IMG/VR virus record: IMGVR_UViG_3300039210_000318
Coordinates: 1-64,000 of that record
Origin: a virus
DNA length: 64,000 nt
Direction: 5' to 3' (one strand)
In this document: piece by piece, positions 41,246-48,714 of the stretch
How the letters are laid out: each line of letters opens with the position of its first letter
Position numbering within the stretch: the stretch's first letter is position 1
Position numbers and translations under genes: made by a program
Notes under the pieces: model-generated
What the model saw: only the letters and a program-made list of their open reading frames with translations
The model's database searches: none
What the model was told of the DNA's origin: nothing

Positions 41246-41641
41246 ATGCTGCAGACGAACGACCTCCTGGTGCAGTCCCGCGCCGCGCTCATTGGCAAGC
41301 AGCGCACCCTCCACGAGCGGCGCGCGGAATACCGGCAGCAGGTGGCCGACCTGATTGCCGAGCTACGCCTGCACTACGACGCCGTTGAGGCGTCGGAGCG
41401 CCGGAACAACGCCCTCAACACGCCCCTACATTGCCTGCCATCCTTAACCGGCACGCTCGCCACCATTCCTTCCCTGGTGGTGGCTCAAATGCAGTGGAAC
41501 TGCATGGCCGACGCCCAGAACGGCGAGCGAGGCTCCCTCAGGCTGCTCCAGGACACCGTGAACGAGGACCAGCGCGTCCTGGAGCGCCAAGCCAATGCTC
41601 GCGCCGAGCGCATGATCGCCATCAGCAGAAAGGCAGACTGA
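41246..41641 (+). CDS. coiled-coil protein (131 aa)
   Basis: Two long helices (IGKQRTLHERRAEYRQQVADLIAELRLHYDAVEASERR and GSLRLLQDTVNEDQRVLERQANARAERMIAIS) joined by a hydrophobic linker. Probably oligomeric. Stop overlaps the next ATG (TGATG). Function unknown. Confidence 0.65.
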   Translation: MLQTNDLLVQSRAALIGKQRTLHERRAEYRQQVADLIAELRLHYDAVEASERRNNALNTPLHCLPSLTGTLATIPSLVVAQMQWNCMADAQNGERGSLRLLQDTVNEDQRVLERQANARAERMIAISRKAD

Positions 41642-42192
41642 TGCCCGACGTAACCGTGAAGTTTGTCAAGACCATCAGCACCGGCGTGCGCCGCCTGAAA
41701 ATGCTCTCGCCCTATAACCCGGACCTGCCCGCGCGGGCCCGGGAGTTGGGTGGCTCCTGGGACTCCACGGCCCAGGCCTGGTACTTCGACCCCCGCGACG
41801 AGGAGCGCGTCCGCGCGCTCGCCCTCGCCATCTACGGCAGTGACGGCTCCGGCGCGCCGGTCGCCACCATGGATCTCCGCGTCGACCTGGACGCCCTGCC
41901 GCGCACCGACTACCCGCGCTACCAGCCGCTCTGGCTCGGCGGCCGCTGCGTCGTAGAGCGCAGGGACCGGGACCGCCACGTCATCCTGGGCGATGGCGTG
42001 GTGACCATCAGCGGTGGCTTCACCCCGCGCGGTGGTAGCCGCGCCAACCCCTCCTGGGACGCCGATACCGGCACGGTGTTGGAGGTCCGCGACGTGCCGG
42101 TACCGCTGGGCGAGGCAGCCATTGCCGCCTGCCCCGCCGCCATTACCCGCGTGCTGCCGGCAGCGGCCGGCGCGACCACCGAGGAGGAGTGA
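41641..42192 (+). CDS. hypothetical protein with WYFDPRD motif
   Basis: 183 residues. RLKMLSPYNPDLPARARELGGSWDSTAQAWYFDPRDEERVRALALAIYG resembles the short HARP-like or KTSC-like module in phage and plasmid proteins where an expected residue pattern W-D/W-x-F-D follows A-R-x-L-G-G. The second half is beta-rich (RYQPLWLGGRCVVERRDRDRHVILGDGVVTISGGF), like a small barrel. No function assigned. Confidence 0.6.
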   Translation: MPDVTVKFVKTISTGVRRLKMLSPYNPDLPARARELGGSWDSTAQAWYFDPRDEERVRALALAIYGSDGSGAPVATMDLRVDLDALPRTDYPRYQPLWLGGRCVVERRDRDRHVILGDGVVTISGGFTPRGGSRANPSWDADTGTVLEVRDVPVPLGEAAIAACPAAITRVLPAAAGATTEEE

Positions 42193-42194
42193 CC

Positions 42195-42395
42195 CTACCG
42201 GGTGCGCTCCTTTGCCGCCTGGCGTTCTCGCTCCCGCTCCTCGATGTAGGCGTCGATCGACGCCACCGGGATCAGGACGGCGCGCCCGGCGCGCTCCGAC
42301 GCCAGCGCCCCGCTGGCGACTAACTCATAGGTCCGGCTCGCTGAACGCCCCAGGCGCACCGCCGCCTCTGTGACCGTCAGATAGCCTGGTATCAC
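42195..42395 (-). CDS. excisionase-like HTH protein
   Basis: 66 residues from a GTG with GAGGAGG upstream. LTVTEAAVRLGRSASRTYELVASGALASERAGRAVLIPVASIDAYIEER is a complete winged MerR/HTH_17 domain as in phage excisionases. It lies 7 kb from the integrase and reads leftward. It could direct excision or act as a small regulator. Confidence 0.8.
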   Translation of the reverse strand: MIPGYLTVTEAAVRLGRSASRTYELVASGALASERAGRAVLIPVASIDAYIEERERERQAAKERTR

Positions 42396-42536
42396 CCGCC
42401 GCCTCCTCTCAACCTCAACAGGACGAGTGTACGTTGCTCCCCCCGGCCCGCGTCACGCTTGCCGGAATATGGTACGGTATTACGGTAAAGGACGCTCGCG
42501 CGCTGGACGCGCAGCAAGCAACGAAAGGGGAAGGAC

Positions 42537-42779
42537 ATGGCATCTATCGGCTCTACCGGCTGGCTACCGGCAGAGGGAGCAACCCGCCCGTTTTGTGAGA
42601 AGCACCTGCCTGGCCGGCCGGTGACTCGCTTCGAGGAGGACGCCATCTTGACTCGGTACACCTGCCAGCGCTGCGGCGCCGGGTTCACCATGTGGTCGCC
42701 GTTGCCGACCTACGAGGAGCGCCGGCCACGGGCGCCCAGGGGCAGCCGGCGCGCGCCGGTAGGCAGCGGGGTGCGCTGA
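42537..42779 (+). CDS. small zinc-binding protein (80 aa)
   Basis: CEKH near residue 20 and CQRCGAGF near residue 43 form a C-H-C-C-type zinc site, as in short phage fingers. GAAAGGGGAAGGA precedes the ATG. Upstream (42472-42486) lies only a half operator (CGGTAT). Confidence 0.6.
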   Translation: MASIGSTGWLPAEGATRPFCEKHLPGRPVTRFEEDAILTRYTCQRCGAGFTMWSPLPTYEERRPRAPRGSRRAPVGSGVR

Positions 42780-43084
42780 TGGCGGTGTCCATTTATACCG
42801 AGGTCTTGCGCGAGCAGGAACGCCTGCGACCGCAGATGGGCCCGAGCCACCTCCCGTCCCAGTTCTGGCTCGGCGTGCTGACCGAGGACCTCGGCCGCGC
42901 CGGCGTGGCGGCCGGTGGGGGCAATTGGCAGCACTACCGCTCGGAGTTGCTCTCGGTGGCCGCCCTGGCGGTCATGGCCCTGGAGCAGCATGACACCGCC
43001 GTCAGGGTAGAGCACGAGGCAAAGCGCCGGACAGGCGCGCTGCCGGCCAAACGGCCGTCGGTGCCGGCCATCAAGGGACAATAG
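42779..43084 (+). CDS. hypothetical protein (101 aa)
   Basis: MAVSIYTEVLREQERLRPQMGPSHLPSQFWLGVLTEDLGRAGVAAGGGNWQHYRSELLSVAALAVMALEQHD resembles phage proteins in which a conserved Trp-Leu-x-V-L-x-E-E/D core is followed by Y-R-x-E-L-x-x-V-A-A. No activity known. Starts at the stop of the zinc protein (TGATGG). Confidence 0.65.
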   Translation: MAVSIYTEVLREQERLRPQMGPSHLPSQFWLGVLTEDLGRAGVAAGGGNWQHYRSELLSVAALAVMALEQHDTAVRVEHEAKRRTGALPAKRPSVPAIKGQ

Positions 43085-43094
43085 GCTCCGGACA

Positions 43095-43159
43095 CGACGA
43101 AGGATGGTCGGCGTGTACCTGGCGCACGGGAAACGGCGCCAGCCGACCATCCTTCGTCG
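43095..43159. ncRNA. long stem-loop between genes
   Basis: A perfect 18-bp stem (43095-43112 with 43142-43159, starting CGACGAAGGATGGTCGGC) encloses a second stem TGGCGC/GCGCCA (43120-43125, 43136-43141) with a 10-nt loop. There is no U-tract, so it is not a typical terminator. Could be a structured regulatory RNA, a transcript-end protector or a DNA site. Evidence is complementarity only. Confidence 0.6.
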
Positions 43160-43227
43160 CGCAGGCCCGGACGTACAAGACACACCGAGCCGTGCTCGGG
43201 GCAAGGATAGCACGAAAGGCACACCTC

Positions 43228-43578
43228 ATGAGCTTTGACGTCGACCTGCATTGCAAGACCTGCCAACGGCCCTTCACGGTTGACCTTCACACCGAAGGAG
43301 GAACCTATGCCGTTGGCGGCATCACCGAGTCCTCCCTGAATATCACCTACAACTACTCGCCCCACTTCTATGCGATGCTGGGTCCGAAGGGGCTGAGTGA
43401 GTTGCAGGACCGCACCGGAGCCGACACCGACGCCGTGCTGACCCAGGCCGTCGTGCGGCTGGGCACCGAGCGCTCGCGCGACTATTGGGAGCCGACCCCC
43501 GGCAACGCCGGCCACGCCCTCAATATCCTGCTGGGCTGGGCCAGACAGCACCCTGATGGCGTCTGGGACGTGCGGTAG
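43228..43578 (+). CDS. conserved phage protein of unknown function
   Basis: 116 residues. CKTCQRPF near the N-terminus, NITYNYSPHFYAMLG, and the C-terminal DYWEPTPGNAGHALNILLGWARQHPDGVWDV are hallmarks I associate with a small conserved protein found in many actinophage-like genomes. Activity unknown. GAAAGGC upstream. Confidence 0.8.
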   Translation: MSFDVDLHCKTCQRPFTVDLHTEGGTYAVGGITESSLNITYNYSPHFYAMLGPKGLSELQDRTGADTDAVLTQAVVRLGTERSRDYWEPTPGNAGHALNILLGWARQHPDGVWDVR

Positions 43579-43597
43579 TCGGAGGACGGGCTTGAGC

Positions 43598-43924
43598 ATG
43601 CAAGACGCATATGAAACGCTGGTGGCCGAGCACGCCCACCAGTGGTCCCTGTGCTACGCCAGCGGCGGCTGGCGAGCCGTGTGCTTCTGCGGTCTCGGCG
43701 TGACGGTGTTGGAGTTCGGCGCCGGCCGTAGCCACTGGGAATGGTTCATGGACGGGGGTGCTCCCCCGCACCCCAATATCATCCTCGCCGCCCTCTCCGG
43801 CGTGGCGACCGCCCGACGCCAGCAGGTGGAGACCGAGGCTCGCGCCGAGGTGCGCCTGTGTGAAATGGCGGCGCGGGCTGCCGCGGCCGAAATGGCAGCC
43901 AGGCGGGCGAGACGCGGCGGCTAG
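43598..43924 (+). CDS. hypothetical protein with CFCG motif
   Basis: 108 residues from the ATG at 43598 with GGAGGAC upstream. AHQWSLCYASGGWRAVCFCGLGVTVLEFGAG may hold one metal with Cys and His; the C-terminal half is an Ala/Arg helix. Stop TAG is part of the TAGTACC element. Confidence 0.6.
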   Translation: MQDAYETLVAEHAHQWSLCYASGGWRAVCFCGLGVTVLEFGAGRSHWEWFMDGGAPPHPNIILAALSGVATARRQQVETEARAEVRLCEMAARAAAAEMAARRARRGG

Positions 43925-43954
43925 TACCGCTGCCCCCTACCATTGGCGGTGCGC

Positions 43955-44006
43955 TGGCGTATACCGTTGCGTAGCGGTATAGTGCTGGTACCGGCATGCG
44001 CCGGTA
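43955..44006 (+). promoter_or_regulatory. operator-promoter plus variant leader hairpin
   Basis: -35 TGGCGT, palindrome ATACCG-TTGCGTAG-CGGTAT (43961-43980), -10 TATAGT, then TACCGGC/GCCGGTA (43989-44006). The stem sequence differs from the usual one but pairing is kept. Confidence 0.85.
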
Positions 44007-44028
44007 GCAAGAGAGAGGACCGACCGCC

Positions 44029-44388
44029 ATGGCCGACATCCTGGGGACACCCCCCTTCGCGCGCTCCAAGCACAGCATCACCGACCTGCCATATAGCCGG
44101 GAGAGCTTCGATCCGCAGCTTGACCACGCCCCCCGCTTCGACCTGCTCACCGTGCCGGGGGTGGGCTATACCTCCCTTTCCCTGCTGCCGACCGGCAGCG
44201 ATAGCGCCTACCCCGACGCCCAGATCCTGGCCGAGGTGCGGCTCTACGAGAGCGACGCCTTCGGCAAGCCGGTCGTGAGCATCTTCCTGAAAAGCCAGGG
44301 CTTTATGCACGCCAGGGACGCGCGCATGCTGGCCTCCTTGCTCAACCGCGCGGCGACCATGGCCGAACTGGCAGAGGGGGGAGCATAG
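44029..44388 (+). CDS. hypothetical protein (119 aa)
   Basis: Mixed alpha/beta (FDLLTVPGVGYTSLSLLPTGSDSAYPDAQILAEVRLYESDAFGKPVVSIFLKSQGF) with a helical end (RDARMLASLLNRAATMAEL). It has its own promoter and is followed after 1 nt by the 44390 gene. No family recognised. Confidence 0.65.
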   Translation: MADILGTPPFARSKHSITDLPYSRESFDPQLDHAPRFDLLTVPGVGYTSLSLLPTGSDSAYPDAQILAEVRLYESDAFGKPVVSIFLKSQGFMHARDARMLASLLNRAATMAELAEGGA

Positions 44389-44389
44389 G

Positions 44390-45172
44390 ATGGCCCTCTA
44401 CCACTGCCGCTTCAGCAACCGGCGCGACGCGACGCTGCCGCGCCGGGTGGCCGTCAGTACCGACGGTGACAGCCGGGGCAAGCTCAAGGTAGCGATCCTG
44501 GCGGGCTGTGCGCTACCGGCCTCCATGCTGCGCGCCGTGCTCGCCGCCACCGCCTTGACCGACCCGGCCTGGTTGCCGACCTGCCTGCGCGCGCACCAGC
44601 AGCGCGTCCATCCATACGAGGTTGAGCGGTACAACGGCCGCAGCGGCAACTACGACCTGCGCATCCGCTACGCCCGCGACCCGACCATGGGCGACTACCC
44701 GGTAGGGGGCAGCTTGCACGTCTCCATGTACGGCAAGCTGAACGAAGGCGTCGACCTCGCCAACTGCGACGTGCCGCCGCTCCTGGCGTCCCTCTACGCC
44801 GCGGTACCGCAGGAGGAAGCGAGCCTCGAACTCATGGACGCCTACGTGGCGGGGACCATGCACGACGCCGCGACGGAGGATGCGGCAGCCCTGACCGCCC
44901 TCGTCGTCGGCGCCCCGGCTGCTCCGCTGGAGGAGCAGGTGCGGATTGACGCCGCGCTGCTGCACCGGTTGGGTGCCTGCGAGGACGGTATCACCGTCTT
45001 TTCCAGCCTCTACCCCTCCGGCGTCCTCGTCACGCCGGACAGCATCGCGGCGGACCTCCTGCACGCCCGCCTCTACCTGCCGGAGTCGTTGCTGCTCTGG
45101 GCAGGCATTCCCCGCCAGATGGCACCCGAGGGAGCCTACGCCGCGCTGATCCATCTGGCGGGGCTGCGCTGA
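44390..45172 (+). CDS. hypothetical protein (260 aa)
   Basis: No recognisable domain. Features: SGNYDLRIRYARDPTMGDYPVGGSLHVSMYGKLN in the middle (strand-rich), helical ends and few cysteines. GGGGGGAGC upstream of the ATG. Second gene of the operon started at 43955. Confidence 0.65.
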   Translation: MALYHCRFSNRRDATLPRRVAVSTDGDSRGKLKVAILAGCALPASMLRAVLAATALTDPAWLPTCLRAHQQRVHPYEVERYNGRSGNYDLRIRYARDPTMGDYPVGGSLHVSMYGKLNEGVDLANCDVPPLLASLYAAVPQEEASLELMDAYVAGTMHDAATEDAAALTALVVGAPAAPLEEQVRIDAALLHRLGACEDGITVFSSLYPSGVLVTPDSIAADLLHARLYLPESLLLWAGIPRQMAPEGAYAALIHLAGLR

Positions 45173-45234
45173 CGTTATACCGTTACGTAGCGGTATACTA
45201 TAGGAGAGCGGCGGGCGACTCGCCAGCCCGCCGC
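45170..45234 (+). promoter_or_regulatory. operator-promoter of the LuxR-type gene with leader hairpin
   Basis: TGACGT (45170), palindrome ATACCG-TTACGTAG-CGGTAT (45177-45196), -10 TATACT (45194-45199), then a 9-bp leader stem GCGGCGGGC/GCCCGCCGC (45208-45234). Confidence 0.8.
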
Positions 45235-45244
45235 CGGAGGAGAC

Positions 45245-45946
45245 ATGGATAGCCCTTTACTGCTGGTCGTTGACCCTTCTCCCCTGCGCCGAGCCGGTAT
45301 GGCGGGCCTGCTGGCGCCGCTGGCCGAGTCGTGCGCGGTCCCCACCGTGCATCACCTGACTCCGGACACGCCGGAGCCGGACGCCCTCCTCTACACGCAT
45401 GCCCCCGGCGTGCTCTCGCCCTTGACCGCGCTGGCGACGCTGCGCAACCGCTGGCACGGCCTGCCCGCCATCCTCGTCTACGCCGAGCCGCTCTCCGAGG
45501 AGCAGGCTTTCGCCGCGCTGCGCGTCGGCTACAACGGTGGCCTGGACGTCGCAGCCCCGGCCGACGCCTGGCTGGGTACCGCCGCCACCGTCATGCGCGG
45601 CGGCTATGCCTGGACGGAGCCGGCGGTCTGGCTCATAGAGCCGGCCGTGTCCCCGGAAACGGTCTTCCGGCACACCCCTGCCCGCCAGGAAGTGCAACGC
45701 TACTGCCCCCTGTCCAGGTCTGAATTGCGCGTCATGGACCTGATAGCCCGCGGCTACGACCATGCCGAGGTCGCCCGTCATATCGGGATCACCGTGCATA
45801 CGATAAAGAACCAGGTCAACCGGGTGCTCCGCGTCCTCCATTGTGGCAATGCCGTCCACGCCGTGGCGTATTGCCTCGAACGCGGCTGGCTCGTGGACTG
45901 CACGTGGGAGGAGCCGCTCCGCATGCTCACCGAGAAAGGAGCCTAG
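45245..45946 (+). CDS. NarL/LuxR-type regulator with degenerate receiver
   Basis: 233 residues. Residues 1-125 look like a receiver domain (LLLVVDPSPLRRAGMAGLL, then DALLYTHAPG, LPAILVYAEP, GYNGGLDV) but the phospho-acceptor Asp expected at the end of strand 3 is Thr/His, so phosphorylation is unlikely. Residues 155-215 are a LuxR HTH (LSRSELRVMDLIARGYDHAEVARHIGITVHTIKNQVNRVLRVLHCGNAVHAVAYCLERG). A phage-borne transcription factor under the same operator as the cassettes. Confidence 0.8.
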   Translation: MDSPLLLVVDPSPLRRAGMAGLLAPLAESCAVPTVHHLTPDTPEPDALLYTHAPGVLSPLTALATLRNRWHGLPAILVYAEPLSEEQAFAALRVGYNGGLDVAAPADAWLGTAATVMRGGYAWTEPAVWLIEPAVSPETVFRHTPARQEVQRYCPLSRSELRVMDLIARGYDHAEVARHIGITVHTIKNQVNRVLRVLHCGNAVHAVAYCLERGWLVDCTWEEPLRMLTEKGA

Positions 45947-45948
45947 CC

Positions 45949-46242
45949 ATGACTATCTGCGACCTCTGCGGCGAGCCGATGGACGGCCGGCCCTGCCCGG
46001 CCATGGTGCTGCCGATCGGCCGCTACATCTACCGGCGCCTGTCCTTTGGCGAGGAGGAATGGTCCCGCGAGCACTACGCGGCTACCGGCCACCCCGACCA
46101 CTGCCACGACTGCCTTACTCCGTGGGGAGGCACGCACCATTGGGGTTGTGATTTAGAACAATGCCCCCACTGCCTGGGCCAACTGCTCTCCTGCGACTGC
46201 GACGTGCTGCAGCCCGCAGACGACGAGGAAGCGGTTGGCTGA
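45949..46242 (+). CDS. cysteine-rich zinc protein (97 aa)
   Basis: CDLCGEP, CHDCLTPWGGTHHWGCDLEQCPHC and CDCD: up to three zinc-binding clusters with an HH pair. MTICDLCGEPMDGRPCPAMVLPIGRY looks like a small phage finger that may bind nucleic acid. GAAAGGAGCC upstream. Confidence 0.7.
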   Translation: MTICDLCGEPMDGRPCPAMVLPIGRYIYRRLSFGEEEWSREHYAATGHPDHCHDCLTPWGGTHHWGCDLEQCPHCLGQLLSCDCDVLQPADDEEAVG

Positions 46243-47269
46243 ACCGGCGGTGCGCCTCTACGTCGGAGGACACGCGACCAGCGTCCAGGGGGAGCGCCAA
46301 ACGCTCACCGGAGACCGCATGTTCACTGCCGCCAACCGCCCGCACGTCGTGCCCTTCTCCACCGCCGCGCTGGCCGGTATGCACGCCATCCTCGACTCGG
46401 GCGCCTTCTCCGATGCCCCCGCCGACCGCCTGACGCCGGCAGCGGCCCTGGAGCGCCAGTTAGCCTGGGAGCTGAAAGCCTCGGCGCAATGGGGCGGCGC
46501 GTGGCGCGCCGAGGTGCTCGTCACCTACGACCTGCTCATCGATGAGACCTGGTCGGGCAGGGAGCGCCGGAAGCGCCGCTGGACGGCGGCCGATGCCGAG
46601 GACGCCGTCGACGTGACCATCGCCGCCGCTGCCTACCTGGCCGGCGCGCGCGCGCGTCTGGCCCCCCGCCGCTTGCTGCTGTCCTGCCAGGGGGTCAACG
46701 CTGTACAGTACCGGCGCTGCCTGGATGGCGTCCTGGCCGTCGCCCAGCCCGTTGACTGGCTGGGTCTGGGCGGCTGGTGTGTGCTGGGACGCTTCCAGCG
46801 GCTGTTGCCGGAGTTCTGGGCGACCCTGCGCCTCTGCCTGCCGGCCGCGGCCGCAGCCGGGCTGCGCCACGTCCATATCTTCGGCGTGCTCTGGCAGCCC
46901 GCACTGGCCGGCCTCTGCTGGCTAGCCGACCAGGTGGGCATGACGGTCAGCACCGATAGCACGGCGCCGGTGCTCGCCTGCACCCGGCGAGACCCCAAGA
47001 AAGCCGGCGTGCGCGCGCCGTACTGGCGTGATAACGTCGAGCATTGGCGCGCCACCCTGGCTACCCTGCGCGACTCTCCCCTCTACCGGGAGCCGGCCCT
47101 ACCGGCGCACCAATGGAGCCTGTTCGAGGCTCCGGAAAGGAACGACCCTTGTCCTTCCCCGACACCAAGCCCTGGCAACGCTACGCGCTTGACCACCCCA
47201 TTGCCCGGGCCGACGTTGACGTTTCTCCCTACATCCACCTGGTCCCTCCCCGCCTCGTCGCCGGCCTGA
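46235..47269 (+). CDS. TGT/DpdA-like deazaguanine transglycosylase
   Basis: 344 residues from a TTG overlapping the previous stop. VLVTYDLLIDE, LLLSCQGVNAVQYRRCLDGVLA, DWLGLGGWCVLGR, HVHIFGVLWQPALAGLCWL and TVSTDSTAP follow the order of the tRNA-guanine transglycosylase TIM barrel (catalytic Asp, GLGG, then S-x-D-S). Phage relatives (DpdA) put 7-deazaguanines into DNA. The last 45 codons overlap the gene at 47149 and are proline-rich, so the true functional end may be earlier. No queuosine-precursor synthesis genes are in the window. Confidence 0.6.
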   Translation: MAEPAVRLYVGGHATSVQGERQTLTGDRMFTAANRPHVVPFSTAALAGMHAILDSGAFSDAPADRLTPAAALERQLAWELKASAQWGGAWRAEVLVTYDLLIDETWSGRERRKRRWTAADAEDAVDVTIAAAAYLAGARARLAPRRLLLSCQGVNAVQYRRCLDGVLAVAQPVDWLGLGGWCVLGRFQRLLPEFWATLRLCLPAAAAAGLRHVHIFGVLWQPALAGLCWLADQVGMTVSTDSTAPVLACTRRDPKKAGVRAPYWRDNVEHWRATLATLRDSPLYREPALPAHQWSLFEAPERNDPCPSPTPSPGNATRLTTPLPGPTLTFLPTSTWSLPASSPA

Positions 47270-47283
47270 CGGTCAACTATTGA
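47149..47283 (+). CDS. 44-residue protein inside the end of the TGT-like gene
   Basis: TTG start with GAAAGGA exactly 7 nt upstream. LSFPDTKPWQRYALDHPIARADVDVSPYIHLVPPRLVAGLTVNY reads like a real protein, unlike the overlapping frame, and ends 1 nt before the next ATG. Function unknown. Confidence 0.5.
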   Translation: MSFPDTKPWQRYALDHPIARADVDVSPYIHLVPPRLVAGLTVNY

Positions 47284-47718
47284 ATGGATGCGATGGACGG
47301 CAAGCCGGTCTGGCTTGCCTCGCTCAGTCGGCGCGACCGCGCCGGCCAGCCGCGCCCTTCCCAGGAGTGGACGCCGGAGGAACGCCGGGAAGGACTGCGA
47401 CTGATGGGACGCATGCTCGCCGGCGTCGGTGACGACACTCACGAGCGGGCCTTCCGCATGCCGCTCACCCTATGCACGCATCGGGTGCTCACCCCCTCCG
47501 AACGGGCATGGCTCCCGGTACGGACGCCGGTCCATCTGGCCGGCGGTCCCCTGGAAATCCTCTACGAGTATGGCTGCGCGGCCACGCCGTCTACTCGTCC
47601 CTGCTCCCACCCCCGGCCGCACTACCTGACCCCTGGCAGCACGAAGCACTATCTGCTGCGCGACTGCGGCGAGTGCGAGCCGTGCCTGGCCCGCAGAGCA
47701 TTGGAGTTTGCGTCATGA
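47284..47718 (+). CDS. hypothetical protein with C-terminal cysteine cluster
   Basis: 144 residues. Helical N-terminus (PEERREGLRLMGRMLAGVG), then MPLTLCTHRVLTPSERAWLPV and a C-terminal CGECEPCLARR. Cys/His placement suggests a metal site across the length. In an operon with the TGT-like gene. No family recognised. Confidence 0.65.
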   Translation: MDAMDGKPVWLASLSRRDRAGQPRPSQEWTPEERREGLRLMGRMLAGVGDDTHERAFRMPLTLCTHRVLTPSERAWLPVRTPVHLAGGPLEILYEYGCAATPSTRPCSHPRPHYLTPGSTKHYLLRDCGECEPCLARRALEFAS

Positions 47719-48197
47719 CCGACTATGGGACGAAGGGCCAAGCGCTGGCCCAGGCGAGCGCCGTGGCGGGACCGCCCCCCGACAAAGGGGACGGCCGCGC
47801 GGTACCGCCGCCGGCCGCCCTGCTGCGGCCGAGCGGCGACCCCTTGCAGGACGTGAAGGGCTGCGTCTACCGCCTAGCCGCGGCCCACGAGCACTACGGC
47901 GCCGGGGTGGTGACCAGCCGCCTGACCCGGCAGCGTACCGCCGAGTTCCATGAGGCCTGGGCCCGGCTCGCAGCGCATGTAGAAGGGCTGCAGCGCACGG
48001 TCCTTTCCGCGCAGAGCCGAGCGGCGGTGCTCGGCCTGGCCGCGCTGCATGCTGCAGCGTCGGTGTCGTTCCTCTGCGACACGCTCGAAGGGGACGGGGA
48101 TAGCAAAACCGAACGCATGTTGGAAATGATCGGCAGCGCGCTCTCCGACAATCTCAACGCCGACGCCGCGGCGGTAGCGGAGGAGCGGGGGCTATGA
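47715..48197 (+). CDS. hypothetical helical protein (160 aa)
   Basis: A disordered Pro-rich start, then helices (PLQDVKGCVYRLAAAHEHYGAGVVTSRLTRQRTAEFHEAWARLAAHVEGLQRT) to the end. Overlaps both neighbours by 4 nt. No motif recognised. Confidence 0.65.
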   Translation: MTDYGTKGQALAQASAVAGPPPDKGDGRAVPPPAALLRPSGDPLQDVKGCVYRLAAAHEHYGAGVVTSRLTRQRTAEFHEAWARLAAHVEGLQRTVLSAQSRAAVLGLAALHAAASVSFLCDTLEGDGDSKTERMLEMIGSALSDNLNADAAAVAEERGL

Positions 48198-48415
48198 CCT
48201 ACGGCATAGTGGTCGGCGCGCGCGTTGAGCAGCGCGTCGGCCCGACGACGTACTACGGGACGGTGGTCGCCCCCGACCCGAACAGGGAGGAGAGCGTCTG
48301 GGTGCGCTGGGACGTACCGCGCGAGGCGGCGGGCATCGGCGTGCGCCGGCGCACGACCTGCCGGATGCAGGACCTGGCGCCCTTCCCCGGAACCGTCCGG
48401 CCCGATGCTGTTTGA
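48194..48415 (+). CDS. small SH3-like protein (73 aa)
   Basis: YGIVVGARVEQRVGPTTYYGTVVAPDPNREESVWVRWD is the strand pattern of a small beta barrel. The end overlaps the acetyltransferase-like gene by 11 nt. Confidence 0.6.
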   Translation: MTYGIVVGARVEQRVGPTTYYGTVVAPDPNREESVWVRWDVPREAAGIGVRRRTTCRMQDLAPFPGTVRPDAV

Positions 48416-48713
48416 AGCCCTCTATGCCAGCGTCCAGCGCGGCGAAGTGCTGCTCATCGATGGTGGCTTCTGTCATTGGCATTTGCGCCGCGACGGCCAG
48501 GTGACGATCCGGGAGATACTCAGCACGCGCCCCGGAGCGGGCCAGGAAATGCTCGCCTGCCTGCGCCGCACGCCGGGCATGCGCTGCCTGCTGGCCCGTT
48601 GCCCGGCGGACCTGGCGTCGAACGACTGGTACCGGCGTCGGGGCTTCGTCCTGGCGGCAACCGAGACGACGGCACGCGGCAGGCTCCTCAACGTCTGGCG
48701 CTGGGAGCCGTAG
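48405..48713 (+). CDS. GNAT-like acetyltransferase (small)
   Basis: 102 residues. VTIREILSTRPGAGQEMLACLRR resembles the strand-4/pyrophosphate loop region (G-x-G) and CLLARCPADLASNDWYRRRGFVLAATE the strand-5 to strand-6 region with N-x-W-Y-x-x-x-G-F, typical of GNAT enzymes. It is short, missing most of the N-terminal part, as in some phage-borne members. Possibly involved in modifying DNA bases given the neighbours. Confidence 0.65.
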   Translation: MLFEALYASVQRGEVLLIDGGFCHWHLRRDGQVTIREILSTRPGAGQEMLACLRRTPGMRCLLARCPADLASNDWYRRRGFVLAATETTARGRLLNVWRWEP

Positions 48714-48714
48714 G

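Noticed and set aside
42472-42490. Operator-promoter before the 42537 gene
   Set aside because: Only the right arm CGGTAT is present and the -35/-10 spacing is wrong, so it is recorded as a half site only.
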